This document shows, piece by piece, positions 14,597 to 23,865 of a DNA stretch of 64,000 bases. Under the pieces are notes generated by a model. It was given only the letters and a program-made list of their open reading frames with translations. It did no database searches and was not told where the DNA came from. Source of the DNA: Aminobacter carboxidus (GTDB lineage: Bacteria; Pseudomonadota; Alphaproteobacteria; Rhizobiales; Rhizobiaceae); assembly GCF_014863355.1 (NCBI RefSeq), contig NZ_JACZEP010000006.1:62001-126000 (forward strand), given 5' to 3'. Each line of letters opens with the position of its first letter. The first letter of the stretch is position 1. The translations under genes and the position numbers were made by a program.

Positions 14597-17572
14597 ATGA
14601 AAAAAGGCGATCATCTCTTTCTTGTCGACGGCTCCGGCTACATCTTCCGCGCCTATCACGCCCTGCCGCCGCTGACCCGCAAGTCGGACGGCCTTCCGGT
14701 CGGCGCGGTTTCGGGTTTCTGCAACATGCTGTGGAAGCTGATGCTCGATGCGCGCAACACCGAAGCCGGTGTGGTGCCGACCCATTTCGCCGTTATCTTC
14801 GACTATTCCTCGAAGACCTTCCGCAACGAGCTCTACCCGGAATACAAGGCCAACCGCTCGGCGCCACCTGAGGATTTGATCCCACAATTCGGCCTGATCC
14901 GCCAGGCGACCAAGGCCTTTGAACTGCCCTGCATCGAGATGGAGGGCTTCGAGGCAGACGATTTGATCGCCACCTACGCCAGGCTCGCCTGCGAGGCCGG
15001 CGGCGACACCACCATCGTCTCCTCCGACAAGGACCTGATGCAGCTCGTCGGGCCCAGTGTGACGATGTACGACCCGATGAAGGATCGCCAGATCAACATC
15101 CCCGAGGTCATCGAGAAGTGGGGCGTGCCGCCCGAGAAGATGATCGACCTGCAGGCGCTGACCGGCGACTCGGTCGACAACGTGCCTGGCGTCCCCGGCA
15201 TCGGGCCGAAGACGGCAGCCCAGCTGCTCGAACAGTTCGGCGACCTCGACACGCTTCTCGCCCGCGCCTCCGAGATCAAGCAGGACAAGCGCCGCCAGTC
15301 GATCATCGACAACACCGAAAAGGCGCGCATTTCGCGCGAACTGGTGCGGCTCAAGATCGACGTGCCGGTGACAGATGCGCTCGAAGACTTCGTGCTGCAG
15401 CCGCCGAACGGTCCGAAGCTGATTGGCTTCCTCAAGACCATGGAATTCACCTCGCTGACCCGGCGCGTGGCTGAGGCCACCGGCACCGAGGCGGGTGAGA
15501 TCGAAGCCGTACCGGTGACGGTGCAATGGGGTGCGGATGCGCATGGGCCGGATGTCGGCTCGGGGGCGGCGCCAGCCGCGGCGACCACCGCGGCTCCCGC
15601 AGCCCGTGCCAATGGCGGCAACGCTGCGGCCCCCTCGGCCGCTCCTGCCGAAAGCGGCAGCATGCCCGACACGCCTTCGGCGCTTGCCAACAGGATCGCG
15701 GCGGCCGCTGCGGCGGAAAAGTTCGACCACGCCGCCTATGTCACCATCCGTGACCTCGCGACGCTGAAGGCCTGGGTGGCCGAAGCCACCGAGGCCGGCG
15801 TCATGGCTTTCGACACCGAGACCAATTCGCTCGACCCGATGCAGGCCGAACTCGTCGGCATTTCGTTCGCCACCGCACCCGGGCGTGCCGCCTATGTGCC
15901 GCTCGCCCACAAGAGCGGGCGCGGCGACCTGCTGGGCGGCGGGCTGGTGGAGAACCAGATTCCGGTGCGCGACGCCCTCGCCACCCTCAAGCCGCTGCTC
16001 GAAGACGGCTCGGTGCTGAAGATCGCGCAGAACCTGAAATACGACCTGGTGGTGATGAACCGCCACGGCGTCGACGTGCATCCGTTCGACGACACGATGC
16101 TGTTGTCCTACGTGCTCGACGGCGGCACCAATGGTGGCCACGGCATGGACCCGCTGTCGGAGAAATGGCTCGGCCACACACCGATCGCCTTCAAGGACAT
16201 CGCCGGCTCCGGCAAGAGCTTCGTCGGCTTCGACCAGGTCGACATCGACAAGGCGACCGCCTACGCCGCCGAAGATGCCGATGTGACGCTGCGCCTGTGG
16301 CGCGTGCTCAAGCCGCGCCTGGCGGCGAAGGGGCTGACCTCGGTCTACGAACGGCTGGAGCGCCCGCTGGTACCGGTACTGGCCCAGATGGAGCAGCGCG
16401 GCATTTCGGTCGACCGGCAGATCCTGTCGCGGCTGTCGGGCGAGCTTGCCCAGGGTGCGGCACGCCTTGAAGACGAGATCAACAATCTCGCCGGCGAGCG
16501 CTTCAACATCGGCTCGCCCAAGCAGCTCGGCGACATCCTGTTTGGCCGCATGGGCCTGCCCGGCGGTACCAAGACCAAGACCGGCCAGTGGTCGACCTCG
16601 GCGCAGGTGCTCGAAGACCTCGCCGCCGAGGGCCATGAACTGCCACGCAAGATCGTCGACTGGCGCCAGCTGACCAAGCTGAAGTCGACCTACACCGACG
16701 CCCTGCCCGGCTTCATCAATCCCGAGACCAAGCGCGTCCACACCTCCTACGCGCTCGCCGCCACCACCACCGGTCGGCTGTCGTCGTCGGATCCGAACCT
16801 GCAGAACATCCCGATCCGCACCGCCGAAGGACGCAAGATCCGCACCGCCTTCATCGCCGACAAGGGTAACAAGCTGATCTCGGCCGACTACAGCCAGATC
16901 GAGCTGCGCGTGCTCGCCCATGTCGCCGATATCGGCCAGCTCAAGCAGGCCTTCGCCGATGGCGTCGACATCCATGCCATGACCGCATCGGAGATGTTTT
17001 CGGTGCCGGTCGAGGGCATGCCGTCGGAGGTGCGCCGTCGCGCCAAGGCGATCAATTTCGGCATCATCTACGGCATCTCGGCCTTCGGCCTCGCCAACCA
17101 GCTGTCGATCCCGCGCGAAGAAGCTTCCGACTACATCAAGAAGTATTTCGAGCGCTTCCCCGGCATCCGCGCCTACATGGACGAGACCAAGGCGTTCTGC
17201 CGCGACAATGGCTATGTCGAGACCATCTTCGGCCGCCGCATCCACTACCCGGAAATCCGCTCGTCCAACCCGTCAGTGCGCGCCTTCAACGAACGCGCTT
17301 CGATCAATGCGCGCCTGCAAGGCACCGCCGCCGACATCATCCGTCGGGCGATGATCCGCATGGATGGCGCGCTGGTCGCAGCCAAGCTGTCGGCGCGCAT
17401 GCTGCTGCAGGTGCACGACGAGCTGATCTTCGAAACCGTCGAAAGCGAAGTCGCAGCGACGATCCCGGTCGTGCGCCATGTCATGGAAAACGCCGCCATG
17501 CCGGCCGCATCGATGTCGGTGCCGCTGCATGTCGACGCCAACGCCGCCAACAGCTGGGACGAAGCGCACTGA
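14597..17572 (+). CDS. polA: DNA polymerase I
   Basis: The 991-residue enzyme has all three activities. Residues 1 to about 300 are the 5'-3' exonuclease (FLVDGSGYIFRAYHALPP, EGFEADDLIATYA, SSDKDLMQLV, GVPGIGPKTA). An Ala/Pro-rich linker follows (about 310-360). The 3'-5' exonuclease keeps FDTETNSLDP and the DVTLRLW block. The polymerase has motif A SADYSQIELRVLAH (about 764), motif B RRRAKAINFGIIYG (about 813) and motif C LLQVHDELIFE (about 940). It fills gaps in repair and Okazaki-fragment processing. ATG 14597 opens the family sequence at once. Confidence 0.97.
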   Translation: MKKGDHLFLVDGSGYIFRAYHALPPLTRKSDGLPVGAVSGFCNMLWKLMLDARNTEAGVVPTHFAVIFDYSSKTFRNELYPEYKANRSAPPEDLIPQFGLIRQATKAFELPCIEMEGFEADDLIATYARLACEAGGDTTIVSSDKDLMQLVGPSVTMYDPMKDRQINIPEVIEKWGVPPEKMIDLQALTGDSVDNVPGVPGIGPKTAAQLLEQFGDLDTLLARASEIKQDKRRQSIIDNTEKARISRELVRLKIDVPVTDALEDFVLQPPNGPKLIGFLKTMEFTSLTRRVAEATGTEAGEIEAVPVTVQWGADAHGPDVGSGAAPAAATTAAPAARANGGNAAAPSAAPAESGSMPDTPSALANRIAAAAAAEKFDHAAYVTIRDLATLKAWVAEATEAGVMAFDTETNSLDPMQAELVGISFATAPGRAAYVPLAHKSGRGDLLGGGLVENQIPVRDALATLKPLLEDGSVLKIAQNLKYDLVVMNRHGVDVHPFDDTMLLSYVLDGGTNGGHGMDPLSEKWLGHTPIAFKDIAGSGKSFVGFDQVDIDKATAYAAEDADVTLRLWRVLKPRLAAKGLTSVYERLERPLVPVLAQMEQRGISVDRQILSRLSGELAQGAARLEDEINNLAGERFNIGSPKQLGDILFGRMGLPGGTKTKTGQWSTSAQVLEDLAAEGHELPRKIVDWRQLTKLKSTYTDALPGFINPETKRVHTSYALAATTTGRLSSSDPNLQNIPIRTAEGRKIRTAFIADKGNKLISADYSQIELRVLAHVADIGQLKQAFADGVDIHAMTASEMFSVPVEGMPSEVRRRAKAINFGIIYGISAFGLANQLSIPREEASDYIKKYFERFPGIRAYMDETKAFCRDNGYVETIFGRRIHYPEIRSSNPSVRAFNERASINARLQGTAADIIRRAMIRMDGALVAAKLSARMLLQVHDELIFETVESEVAATIPVVRHVMENAAMPAASMSVPLHVDANAANSWDEAH

Positions 17573-17585
17573 CATGGAGCTGGCA

Positions 17586-18202
17586 ATGTCGTCGAACTTG
17601 CCGACGTTGCTCTCCTTCGCACTGACCTCGCTGATCATCGAGCTGACGCCAGGGCCGAACATGACCTATCTGGCGCTGGTCTCGGCCGGCGAAGGTCGCC
17701 GCGCCGGCTTCGCCACGTGGCCGGCATTGCGCTCGGGCTCGCTACGCTCGGCATCGTTGCTGCACTCGGCGTCACTGAATTGATCCAGGCGTCGAACCTG
17801 CTCTACGAAGGGCTGCGCTGGACCGGCGTGCTGTTTCTGCTGTTCCTTGCCTATCAGGGCTGGAGGGGCGAGACCGAGGTGGTGGCCACCGACAAGGACG
17901 GCGACCGGCGCTATTTCGCGCGCGGACTGCTGACCAATCTGCTCAATCCAAAGGCCGCCGTTTTCTACGTCGCCGTGCTGCCGACGTTCATCATCGCGGA
18001 ACAACCGGTGCTGTCACAGACCATCACGCTGACCGCCATCTATGTCTCGATAGCAACCATCATCCACGCACTGATCGTGACGCTGGCCGGAACACTAGAA
18101 CTGTTCCTCAACGATAGCAGGCGTGAGCGCATTGCGCGCAGGGCATTGTCGGCGCTGCTGGCTGCAGTGGCGATATGGTTTGCCTTTTCGACGGCGCGCT
18201 AG
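17586..18202 (+). pseudogene. LysE/RhtB family amino-acid exporter with a frameshift
   Basis: Two abutting reading frames together encode a LysE-type exporter: SFALTSLIIELTPGPNMTYLA to GFAT in the first frame, then VAGIALGLATLGIVAALGV to the end at 18202 in another. The junction at 17715-17717 reads GCCACGTGG where one more base would give ...ACNGTG... and join GFAT to VAGIALG without loss. A one-base deletion therefore splits the gene after about 43 residues. It may be inactive, or the base may be a sequencing error. The start ATG 17586 lies 13 bp after polA, with GGAG upstream. Confidence 0.8.
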
Positions 18203-18205
18203 CCG

Positions 18206-18619
18206 CTAGGCGGCGATCGCCGCGCATTTGGCGCATGTGCCGCGGAACTCGATGACCGCTTTCTTGGCGACAAAGCCGGTCGAACCGACCCAGTCGTCAA
18301 GCTGCTTGCCGATCGTCTCGTCCGAAATCTCGGTCACCTGGCCGCAGGTGTCGCAGATGGCGAAAGCCGTCATGCGGTGGTTGTGGTGGCTGTGGTCGTG
18401 CGGCTCGGAGCAGGCAACGAAGGCGTTCAGGCTTTCGAGGCGGTGAACGAACCCGTCCTTCATCAGCGTTTCAAGGGCGCGGTAAACCTGCAGCGGCGCG
18501 CGGAAACCTTCGTCGCGCAGCTGGTCGAGCAGCGTGTAGGCGCTGAGCGGCCCGGTCGCCACTTCGAGTTTCTCCAGTACCTTCTGCTGGTTCTTCGTCA
18601 GCGAAACCCGCGCCGCCAT
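18206..18619 (-). CDS. zur: Zinc uptake regulator Zur (Fur family)
   Basis: The 137-residue protein has a winged helix domain (LTKNQQKVLEKLEVA, LQVYRALETLMKDGFVHRLE) and a C-terminal dimer domain with two CxxC pairs (CDTCGQV and CAKCAAI) for structural zinc plus a His-rich regulatory site (EPHDHSHHNHR). This arrangement is typical of Zur. It represses zinc-uptake genes when zinc is sufficient; none of its usual znuABC targets is adjacent here. ATG 18619 has AAGGATG upstream. It converges on the broken exporter gene, 4 bp apart. Confidence 0.85.
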   Translation of the reverse strand: MAARVSLTKNQQKVLEKLEVATGPLSAYTLLDQLRDEGFRAPLQVYRALETLMKDGFVHRLESLNAFVACSEPHDHSHHNHRMTAFAICDTCGQVTEISDETIGKQLDDWVGSTGFVAKKAVIEFRGTCAKCAAIAA

Positions 18620-18787
18620 GCTTTCATCCTTCCTTGCCCGGCCAGCCGGCCGGACGGAACAATCCATCGCCTAAGATGGCGACGGGACAAGGGTTTTGCT
18701 AGCGCGTCCGGCCGGCAAAGACAATCTGCCCCAAAGGCAAACGGCGTGAACGCCCACCGCCTGCACATCAGGAGCTTTGGCGCCGGC

Positions 18788-19840
18788 TCACTTCTTCTGC
18801 CGGGCCGGGCCTTCGCGTTCGGATGAACGTGCCCAGAGATTGATGTCGGCCTCGCGGGCGTAGGTGTCGATCTCGGCCAGCTCGGCTTCGCTGAAGGCGA
18901 GGTTTCTGATCGCGCCGACACAATCCTCGACCTGCTCGGGGCGGCTGGCGCCGATCAGCGCCGACGTCACGCGGCCTCCGCGCAGCACCCAGGCCAGCGC
19001 CATCTGCGCCAGCGTCTGGCCGCGCCGCTCGGCAATGGCGTTGAGCGCACGGATGTTGGCGAGGTTCTTGTCATTGAGGAAGGCCGGACGCAGTGACTTG
19101 CCCTGCGCTGCACGGCTGCCCTCCGGCACGCCGCCGAGGTACTTGCCGGTCAGCATGCCCTGCGCCAGCGGCGAGAACACGATCGAACCAATGCCGAGAC
19201 CGTCGAGCGCGTCGAGCAGGCCGTCATCCTCGACCCAGCGATTGATCAGCGAATAGCTTGGCTGGTGGATCAGGCAGGGCGTGCCGAGCTGGCGCAGGAT
19301 GTCGGTCGCCTCGCGAGTGCGCTGGGCATTGTAGGACGAGATGCCGGCATAAAGCGCCTTGCCGGAGCGCACGGCATGGTCGAGCGCGCCCATGGTTTCT
19401 TCCAGCGGCGTATCAGGGTCGAAGCGGTGCGAGTAGAAGATATCGACATAGTCGAGGCCCATGCGCTTCAGGCTCTGATCGAGGCTCGCCAGCACATATT
19501 TGCGGCTGCCCCACTCGCCATACGGCCCCGGCCACATGTCGTAGCCGGCCTTGGTCGAGATGATCATCTCGTCGCGCAGGCCAGCGAAATCGGTGCGCAG
19601 GATGTCGCCAAAGGCCGTCTCGGCCGAGCCGGGCGGCGGGCCGTAATTGTTGGCGAGGTCGAAATGGGTGATGCCTAAGTCGAAGGCTTTCTGGCAAATG
19701 GCGCGCTTGGTCTTGTGCGGCGTGTCCTCGCCGAAATTATGCCACAGGCCAAGCGAGATCGCCGGCAGCTTGAGGCCCGACCTGCCGCAGCGATTGTAGA
19801 CCATGTTTTCGTAACGGTTCGCAGCCGGCTGCCAGGTCAT
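18788..19840 (-). CDS. Aldo/keto reductase, YghZ-like (L-glyceraldehyde 3-phosphate reductase type)
   Basis: The 350-residue (beta/alpha)8-barrel enzyme has the aldo/keto reductase tetrad: Asp and Tyr in HFDLANNYGPPPG, Lys in IISTKAGYDMWPGPYGEWGS and His in YSHRFDPDTPLEETM. The NADPH-binding end VTSALIGASRPEQV is present. The closest known group is YghZ/MgrA, which reduces methylglyoxal and L-glyceraldehyde 3-phosphate; the YGEWGS insertion is characteristic. It is adjacent to the sugar ABC operon, but a 58-bp gap and its own ribosome site leave operon membership open. Confidence 0.88.
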   Translation of the reverse strand: MTWQPAANRYENMVYNRCGRSGLKLPAISLGLWHNFGEDTPHKTKRAICQKAFDLGITHFDLANNYGPPPGSAETAFGDILRTDFAGLRDEMIISTKAGYDMWPGPYGEWGSRKYVLASLDQSLKRMGLDYVDIFYSHRFDPDTPLEETMGALDHAVRSGKALYAGISSYNAQRTREATDILRQLGTPCLIHQPSYSLINRWVEDDGLLDALDGLGIGSIVFSPLAQGMLTGKYLGGVPEGSRAAQGKSLRPAFLNDKNLANIRALNAIAERRGQTLAQMALAWVLRGGRVTSALIGASRPEQVEDCVGAIRNLAFSEAELAEIDTYAREADINLWARSSEREGPARQKK

Positions 19841-19898
19841 GATGCTGTCCTCGAATGGAAAGGGGAATCGGCTGATAACGCCGTTCCCCTCTCTTAGC

Positions 19899-21041
19899 CT
19901 ATTTCGACGGTGCCAGCAGCCCCCTTGCGGCGGCGGGGCCGAGCGGTTCGGGCCGCTCGCAGGTTGTCTGCATGTCGACGAACTTCTTGGTCTCGCCCGA
20001 TTTCAGCATGCCGGTCATGATGTCGATGACGTGGTTGGCAAGTTCGAGCGAGCAGCGGTGCGGCCGGCCCTGCATGATCGCCAGTGCCATGTCGGCGAGG
20101 CCTGCGGTGCGGTAGTTGGCCATCATGCCGTGCGGGTGCCTTTCATTGGCCACCGAGAACGGATGGTCCCACTTCGGCAGCGTCTTCACCGGCTTTTCGC
20201 CCCTGGTGTAACGCAGGTCGCCGCCGAAAAAATTGGGGTCGGGCATGTGGATGGTGCCTTGCTCGCCATAAAGCTCCATCGGCGCATGACCGCTGTCCCA
20301 GACATCCCAGCTGGCGTTGAAGGTGAATGCCGCGCCGCTGTCGAACTCCATCAGCGCCAGGATCGTCGTCGGCGTCGTCACCGGAATCCTTTCGCCGGCG
20401 CGCGGCTTGGACGAGATGGTGCGTTCCTTGGCCGGGATCGAGGCCAGTGCTGCCACCCGCGCAACCGGTCCGATCAGCTGCACCAGATTGGCGATGTAAT
20501 AGGGCCCGAGATCAAGGATCGGCCCACCGCCTGGCTGGAAGAAGAAGTCGGGATTGGGGTGCCAGTGCTCCATGCCGTGGCTCATCACGTGGCAGGTGCC
20601 TGAGGTGATCTTGCCGACCTTGCCCGAGTCGATCAGGTGCCGCGCCAGTTGGTGCGAGCCGCCGAGGAAGGTATCGGGGGCCGAGCCAATGCGCACGCCC
20701 TTCTTGTCGGCGCGCTTCTTGAGGTCGAGCCCGTCCTTGATGGCGAGCACGAAGGGCTTTTCCGAATAGACATGCTTGCCTGCGTCGATGGCCTGCTTCG
20801 ACACCTCGTAGTGCACTGCCGGAATGGTCAGGTTGACGACGATGTCGATGTCGTTGGCCTTGAGCAGGTCATCGACCGTCTCGGCGCGCAGCTTGAACTC
20901 CTTTGCCCTCGCCTTGGCCGCATCCATATTTATGTCGGCGCAGGCGCGTATCTCGATGCCTTTGAACTCCGGCGCGTGCTTGAAATAGGTCTTAGAGATG
21001 TTGCCGCAGCCAATCACCCCGACCCCGAGTTTCCTTGCCAT
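19899..21041 (-). CDS. Gfo/Idh/MocA family oxidoreductase
   Basis: The 380-residue enzyme has a Rossmann domain (LGVGVIGCGNISKTYF, with GxGxxS) and the family motif YSEKPFVLAIKDGLDL, in which EKP binds nicotinamide. A C-terminal alpha/beta catalytic domain follows. It probably oxidises or isomerises a sugar or cyclitol taken up by the neighbouring ABC importer. ATG 21041 was preferred over GTG 21047, because GGGGGA lies about 10 bases before it. The upstream isomerase gene ends 12 bp away. Confidence 0.85.
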   Translation of the reverse strand: MARKLGVGVIGCGNISKTYFKHAPEFKGIEIRACADINMDAAKARAKEFKLRAETVDDLLKANDIDIVVNLTIPAVHYEVSKQAIDAGKHVYSEKPFVLAIKDGLDLKKRADKKGVRIGSAPDTFLGGSHQLARHLIDSGKVGKITSGTCHVMSHGMEHWHPNPDFFFQPGGGPILDLGPYYIANLVQLIGPVARVAALASIPAKERTISSKPRAGERIPVTTPTTILALMEFDSGAAFTFNASWDVWDSGHAPMELYGEQGTIHMPDPNFFGGDLRYTRGEKPVKTLPKWDHPFSVANERHPHGMMANYRTAGLADMALAIMQGRPHRCSLELANHVIDIMTGMLKSGETKKFVDMQTTCERPEPLGPAAARGLLAPSK

Positions 21042-21053
21042 GTGCACGTCCCC

Positions 21054-21800
21054 CTAGAAGCTTTTTGCGGTTGTGATCGAGCGGCGTGCGAAGCGCTCGA
21101 AGTCGGTCGGGTTGTCGTGTTCCATGACAAAGTACTTCGCCGGCGTCCTGTGGCGCAAAGCCGTCACCAGCCCGGCCCAGTCGACAGTGCCGTGGCCGAC
21201 ATCGGACCAGCCGTCTTCGTCGGTCGCCTGACCGTGCGGCGCGATGTCCTTGACGTGGACTGCCATGATGCGCGGGCCGAATTCCTCGATCCAGTGCAGC
21301 GGATCGGAGCCGCCGCGGATCACCCAGGCGACATCGACTTCCCAGCCAATGTCAGGCGCGGCATTGAGGATCAGGCGCTGCGGCACCAGGCCACCCTCAA
21401 CCGGCACGAACTCGAAATCGTGGTTGTGCCAGGCGAAATCGAAACCTGCGTCCCTTGCCTTGGCACCGATGGCAGCGAGGCGCTTGCCGAACGCCCTCCA
21501 GCCGTCGGCGTCGGTCGGCCGATCGGCCGGCTCGAGCCAGGGGCAGGCGATCAGCTTCATGCCGAGCGTGCGGGCAATGTCCGCCGCCTTGGCGAAGTCC
21601 TGCTCCAGCATGTCGATGCCGAAATGGCCGCTCGGCATCGCAAGCCCGTTCTTGTCGAGCTCGACGCGAAATGCCTTGGGGTCGTCGTAGACGCCGCCAA
21701 ACCCTTCGACCTTGGTGTAGCCGAGCCCGGCGAGCACGTTCAGCACCTTGTCCCAGGGCTGGAAGTTGCGGGCACTGTAGAGTTGAAATGACCAGTCCAT
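21054..21800 (-). CDS. Sugar phosphate isomerase/epimerase family protein (xylose isomerase-like TIM barrel)
   Basis: The 248-residue protein has the AP-endonuclease-2 TIM-barrel fold: WSFQLYSARNF, FAWHNHDFEFVPV (metal-binding His and Glu), GWEVDVAWVIRGG and AVHVKDI. Members isomerise or epimerise free or phosphorylated sugars and inositols. It lies between the ABC ATPase and the Gfo/Idh gene in one minus-strand operon, so the three probably act on the same imported sugar. Confidence 0.85.
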   Translation of the reverse strand: MDWSFQLYSARNFQPWDKVLNVLAGLGYTKVEGFGGVYDDPKAFRVELDKNGLAMPSGHFGIDMLEQDFAKAADIARTLGMKLIACPWLEPADRPTDADGWRAFGKRLAAIGAKARDAGFDFAWHNHDFEFVPVEGGLVPQRLILNAAPDIGWEVDVAWVIRGGSDPLHWIEEFGPRIMAVHVKDIAPHGQATDEDGWSDVGHGTVDWAGLVTALRHRTPAKYFVMEHDNPTDFERFARRSITTAKSF

Positions 21801-21824
21801 GTGCTTTGTCCGGTTTGGTTGATG

Positions 21825-22907
21825 TCAGATACGTTTGCCGCTTTGGCCGTCGAACAATGAGGCCCGTGCGGGGTCGAAGCCGATGCAAAGCCGGTCACCG
21901 CGGCTGATGTGTCGCTCGGCCTCGACGCGGAAGGCAAAGCTCTGGCCGCCGAGTTTCGTCCACACCAGCGTGTCCGACCCCATCGGCTCGACAAGCTCGA
22001 CGCCTATTTCGGCCGAGAACGGCATAGTGCTGGCCGCGTCGCCGAGCGCCACATGCTCGGGGCGGATGCCCAGCACCGCCTTGCCGGGGGCCGCGACGTG
22101 GTCGAAGCCATAACGGTCGAGCGGGATTTTCGTGCCGGCAATGCCAAAGGCCGGAACGGCACCGCCCTCGACCTCGCCGTCGAGGAAGTTCATGCCGGGG
22201 GAACCGAGGAAGCCGGCGACGAAACGGTTGACCGGCTTGTTGTAGATCACCTGCGGCGCATCGAGTTGCTGGATCACCCCACCCTTCATGACGGCGATGC
22301 GGTCGGCAAGCGTCATCGCCTCGATCTGGTCGTGGGTGACGTAGATCATGGTGTTGGCGAGTTTCTGGTGCAGCCGCTTGATTTCGACGCGCAGTTCCGA
22401 GCGCAGCTTGGCGTCGAGGTTGGACAGTGGCTCATCGAACAGGAACACATCGACATCACGCACCAGCGCCCGGCCGATCGCCACGCGCTGGCGCTGCCCG
22501 CCCGACAGCGCCGCCGGCTTGCGCTTGAGCAGCGGCTCGATCTGCAGAATTTCGGAAGCACGCGCCACGCGGGTTGATATCTCGTCGCGGGCCATGCCGG
22601 CCGTCTTCAGGCCGAAGGACAGGTTTCCCTCGACGGTCATCTGCGGATAGAGCGCATAGGACTGGAACACCATGCCGATGCCGCGGTCCTTGGGCTCCTC
22701 CCAGGTGACGTTCTTGCCCTTGATGAAGATCTGTCCGTCGGAGACATCGAGCAGGCCGGCGATGCAGTTGAGCAGCGTTGACTTGCCACAGCCCGAAGGG
22801 CCGAGCAGCACCAGGAACTCGCCTTCCGGCACGTCGAGATTGAGCTGCTTGAGCACGTCATAGGCGCCGAAGCTGAGCGAGACATCCTTGACCACGACAC
22901 TCGTCAT
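21825..22907 (-). CDS. Sugar ABC transporter ATP-binding protein (UgpC/MalK type)
   Basis: The 360-residue ATPase has Walker A GPSGCGKST, Q-loop VFQSYALYP, signature LSGGQRQR, Walker B DVFLFDEPLSNLDAKL and the switch His in VTHDQIEA, then a regulatory TOBE/OB domain (GIRPEHVALG). It powers the importer encoded by the two permease genes upstream and works at the cytoplasmic face. Spacing to its neighbours is 4 to 24 bp. Confidence 0.92.
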   Translation of the reverse strand: MTSVVVKDVSLSFGAYDVLKQLNLDVPEGEFLVLLGPSGCGKSTLLNCIAGLLDVSDGQIFIKGKNVTWEEPKDRGIGMVFQSYALYPQMTVEGNLSFGLKTAGMARDEISTRVARASEILQIEPLLKRKPAALSGGQRQRVAIGRALVRDVDVFLFDEPLSNLDAKLRSELRVEIKRLHQKLANTMIYVTHDQIEAMTLADRIAVMKGGVIQQLDAPQVIYNKPVNRFVAGFLGSPGMNFLDGEVEGGAVPAFGIAGTKIPLDRYGFDHVAAPGKAVLGIRPEHVALGDAASTMPFSAEIGVELVEPMGSDTLVWTKLGGQSFAFRVEAERHISRGDRLCIGFDPARASLFDGQSGKRI

Positions 22908-22911
22908 CGCC

Positions 22912-23865
22912 TCATCCCTTCACCGCGCCGGCGGCGATGCCGCGGACGAAAAGCTTGCCGGAAACGAAATAGATCACAAGCGGAACCAGTCCCGTCAGCA
23001 GCGTTGCCGCCATGTTGACGTTGTATTCCTTCACACCTTGCACCGCGTTGACGATGTTGTTGAGCTGGACCGTCATCGGGTAGGTGTCGGGCTTGGTGTA
23101 GACGACGCCGAAGAGGAAATCGTTCCAGATGCCGGTAACCTGCAGGATGACCGCGACAACGAAGATCGGCAGCGACATCGGCAGCATGATCCTGAGATAG
23201 ATCGTCCAGAAGCCGGCGCCGTCGACGCGCGCCGCCTTGAACAGCTCTTCGGGCAGCGAAGCGAAATAGTTGCGGAACAGCAGCGTCAGGATCGGCATGC
23301 CGAAGATGGTGTGCACCAGTACCAGCCCCCACAGGCTGCCATAGAGCCCGATCTCGCGCAGCACGATGACTACAGGGTAGAGCATCACCTGGTAGGGAAT
23401 GAAGGCGCCGACGACGAGCACGGTGAAGAAGATCTCCGCACCCTTGAAGCGCCAGTTGGCGAGCGCATAGCCGTTGACCGAGGCAATGGCGATCGACAGG
23501 AACACTGACGGCACGGTGATGCGCACCGAGTTCCAGAAACCGCGCGAAAGCCCGTCGCAATTGAGGCCCGTGCAGGCGGTCGACCATGCCTTGACCCAGG
23601 GCTCGAAGGTGATCTCGACAGGCGGCGAGAAGATGTTGCCGAGCCGGATCTCGGGCATGCCCTTCAGCGACGTCACCACCATGACGTAGAGCGGCAGCAG
23701 GTAGTAGATCGCGACGACGAAGAGCGTGCCATAGATGAAGATGTTGCGGCGGGAGAATGTGCGCCGCGGGCGGGGACCGCTGGGTCCGACAAGGCCGCTG
23801 GCCCTGCTTGTCGCCGGCGCGACCGCCGCCATGTCGGGCACTGCGCGGAAAACCTGCTCAACCAT
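22912..23865 (-). CDS. Carbohydrate ABC transporter permease (MalG type)
   Basis: The 317-residue protein has six membrane segments and the EAA loop of MalG-type permeases (EELFKAARVDGAGFWTIYLRIMLP). The N-terminal cytoplasmic tail is rich in Arg (RPRRTFSRRN). Its start at 23865 overlaps the end of the preceding permease gene by eight bases, so translation is coupled. It pairs with that permease to form the membrane channel. Confidence 0.9.
   Translation of the reverse strand: MVEQVFRAVPDMAAVAPATSRASGLVGPSGPRPRRTFSRRNIFIYGTLFVVAIYYLLPLYVMVVTSLKGMPEIRLGNIFSPPVEITFEPWVKAWSTACTGLNCDGLSRGFWNSVRITVPSVFLSIAIASVNGYALANWRFKGAEIFFTVLVVGAFIPYQVMLYPVVIVLREIGLYGSLWGLVLVHTIFGMPILTLLFRNYFASLPEELFKAARVDGAGFWTIYLRIMLPMSLPIFVVAVILQVTGIWNDFLFGVVYTKPDTYPMTVQLNNIVNAVQGVKEYNVNMAATLLTGLVPLVIYFVSGKLFVRGIAAGAVKG

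Noticed and set aside
14519-17245. A 908-codon open frame on the strand opposite polA
   Set aside because: polA is beyond doubt on the plus strand; the opposite frame is rich in Arg, Gly and His, has no ribosome site or family motif, and arises from GC-rich codon bias.
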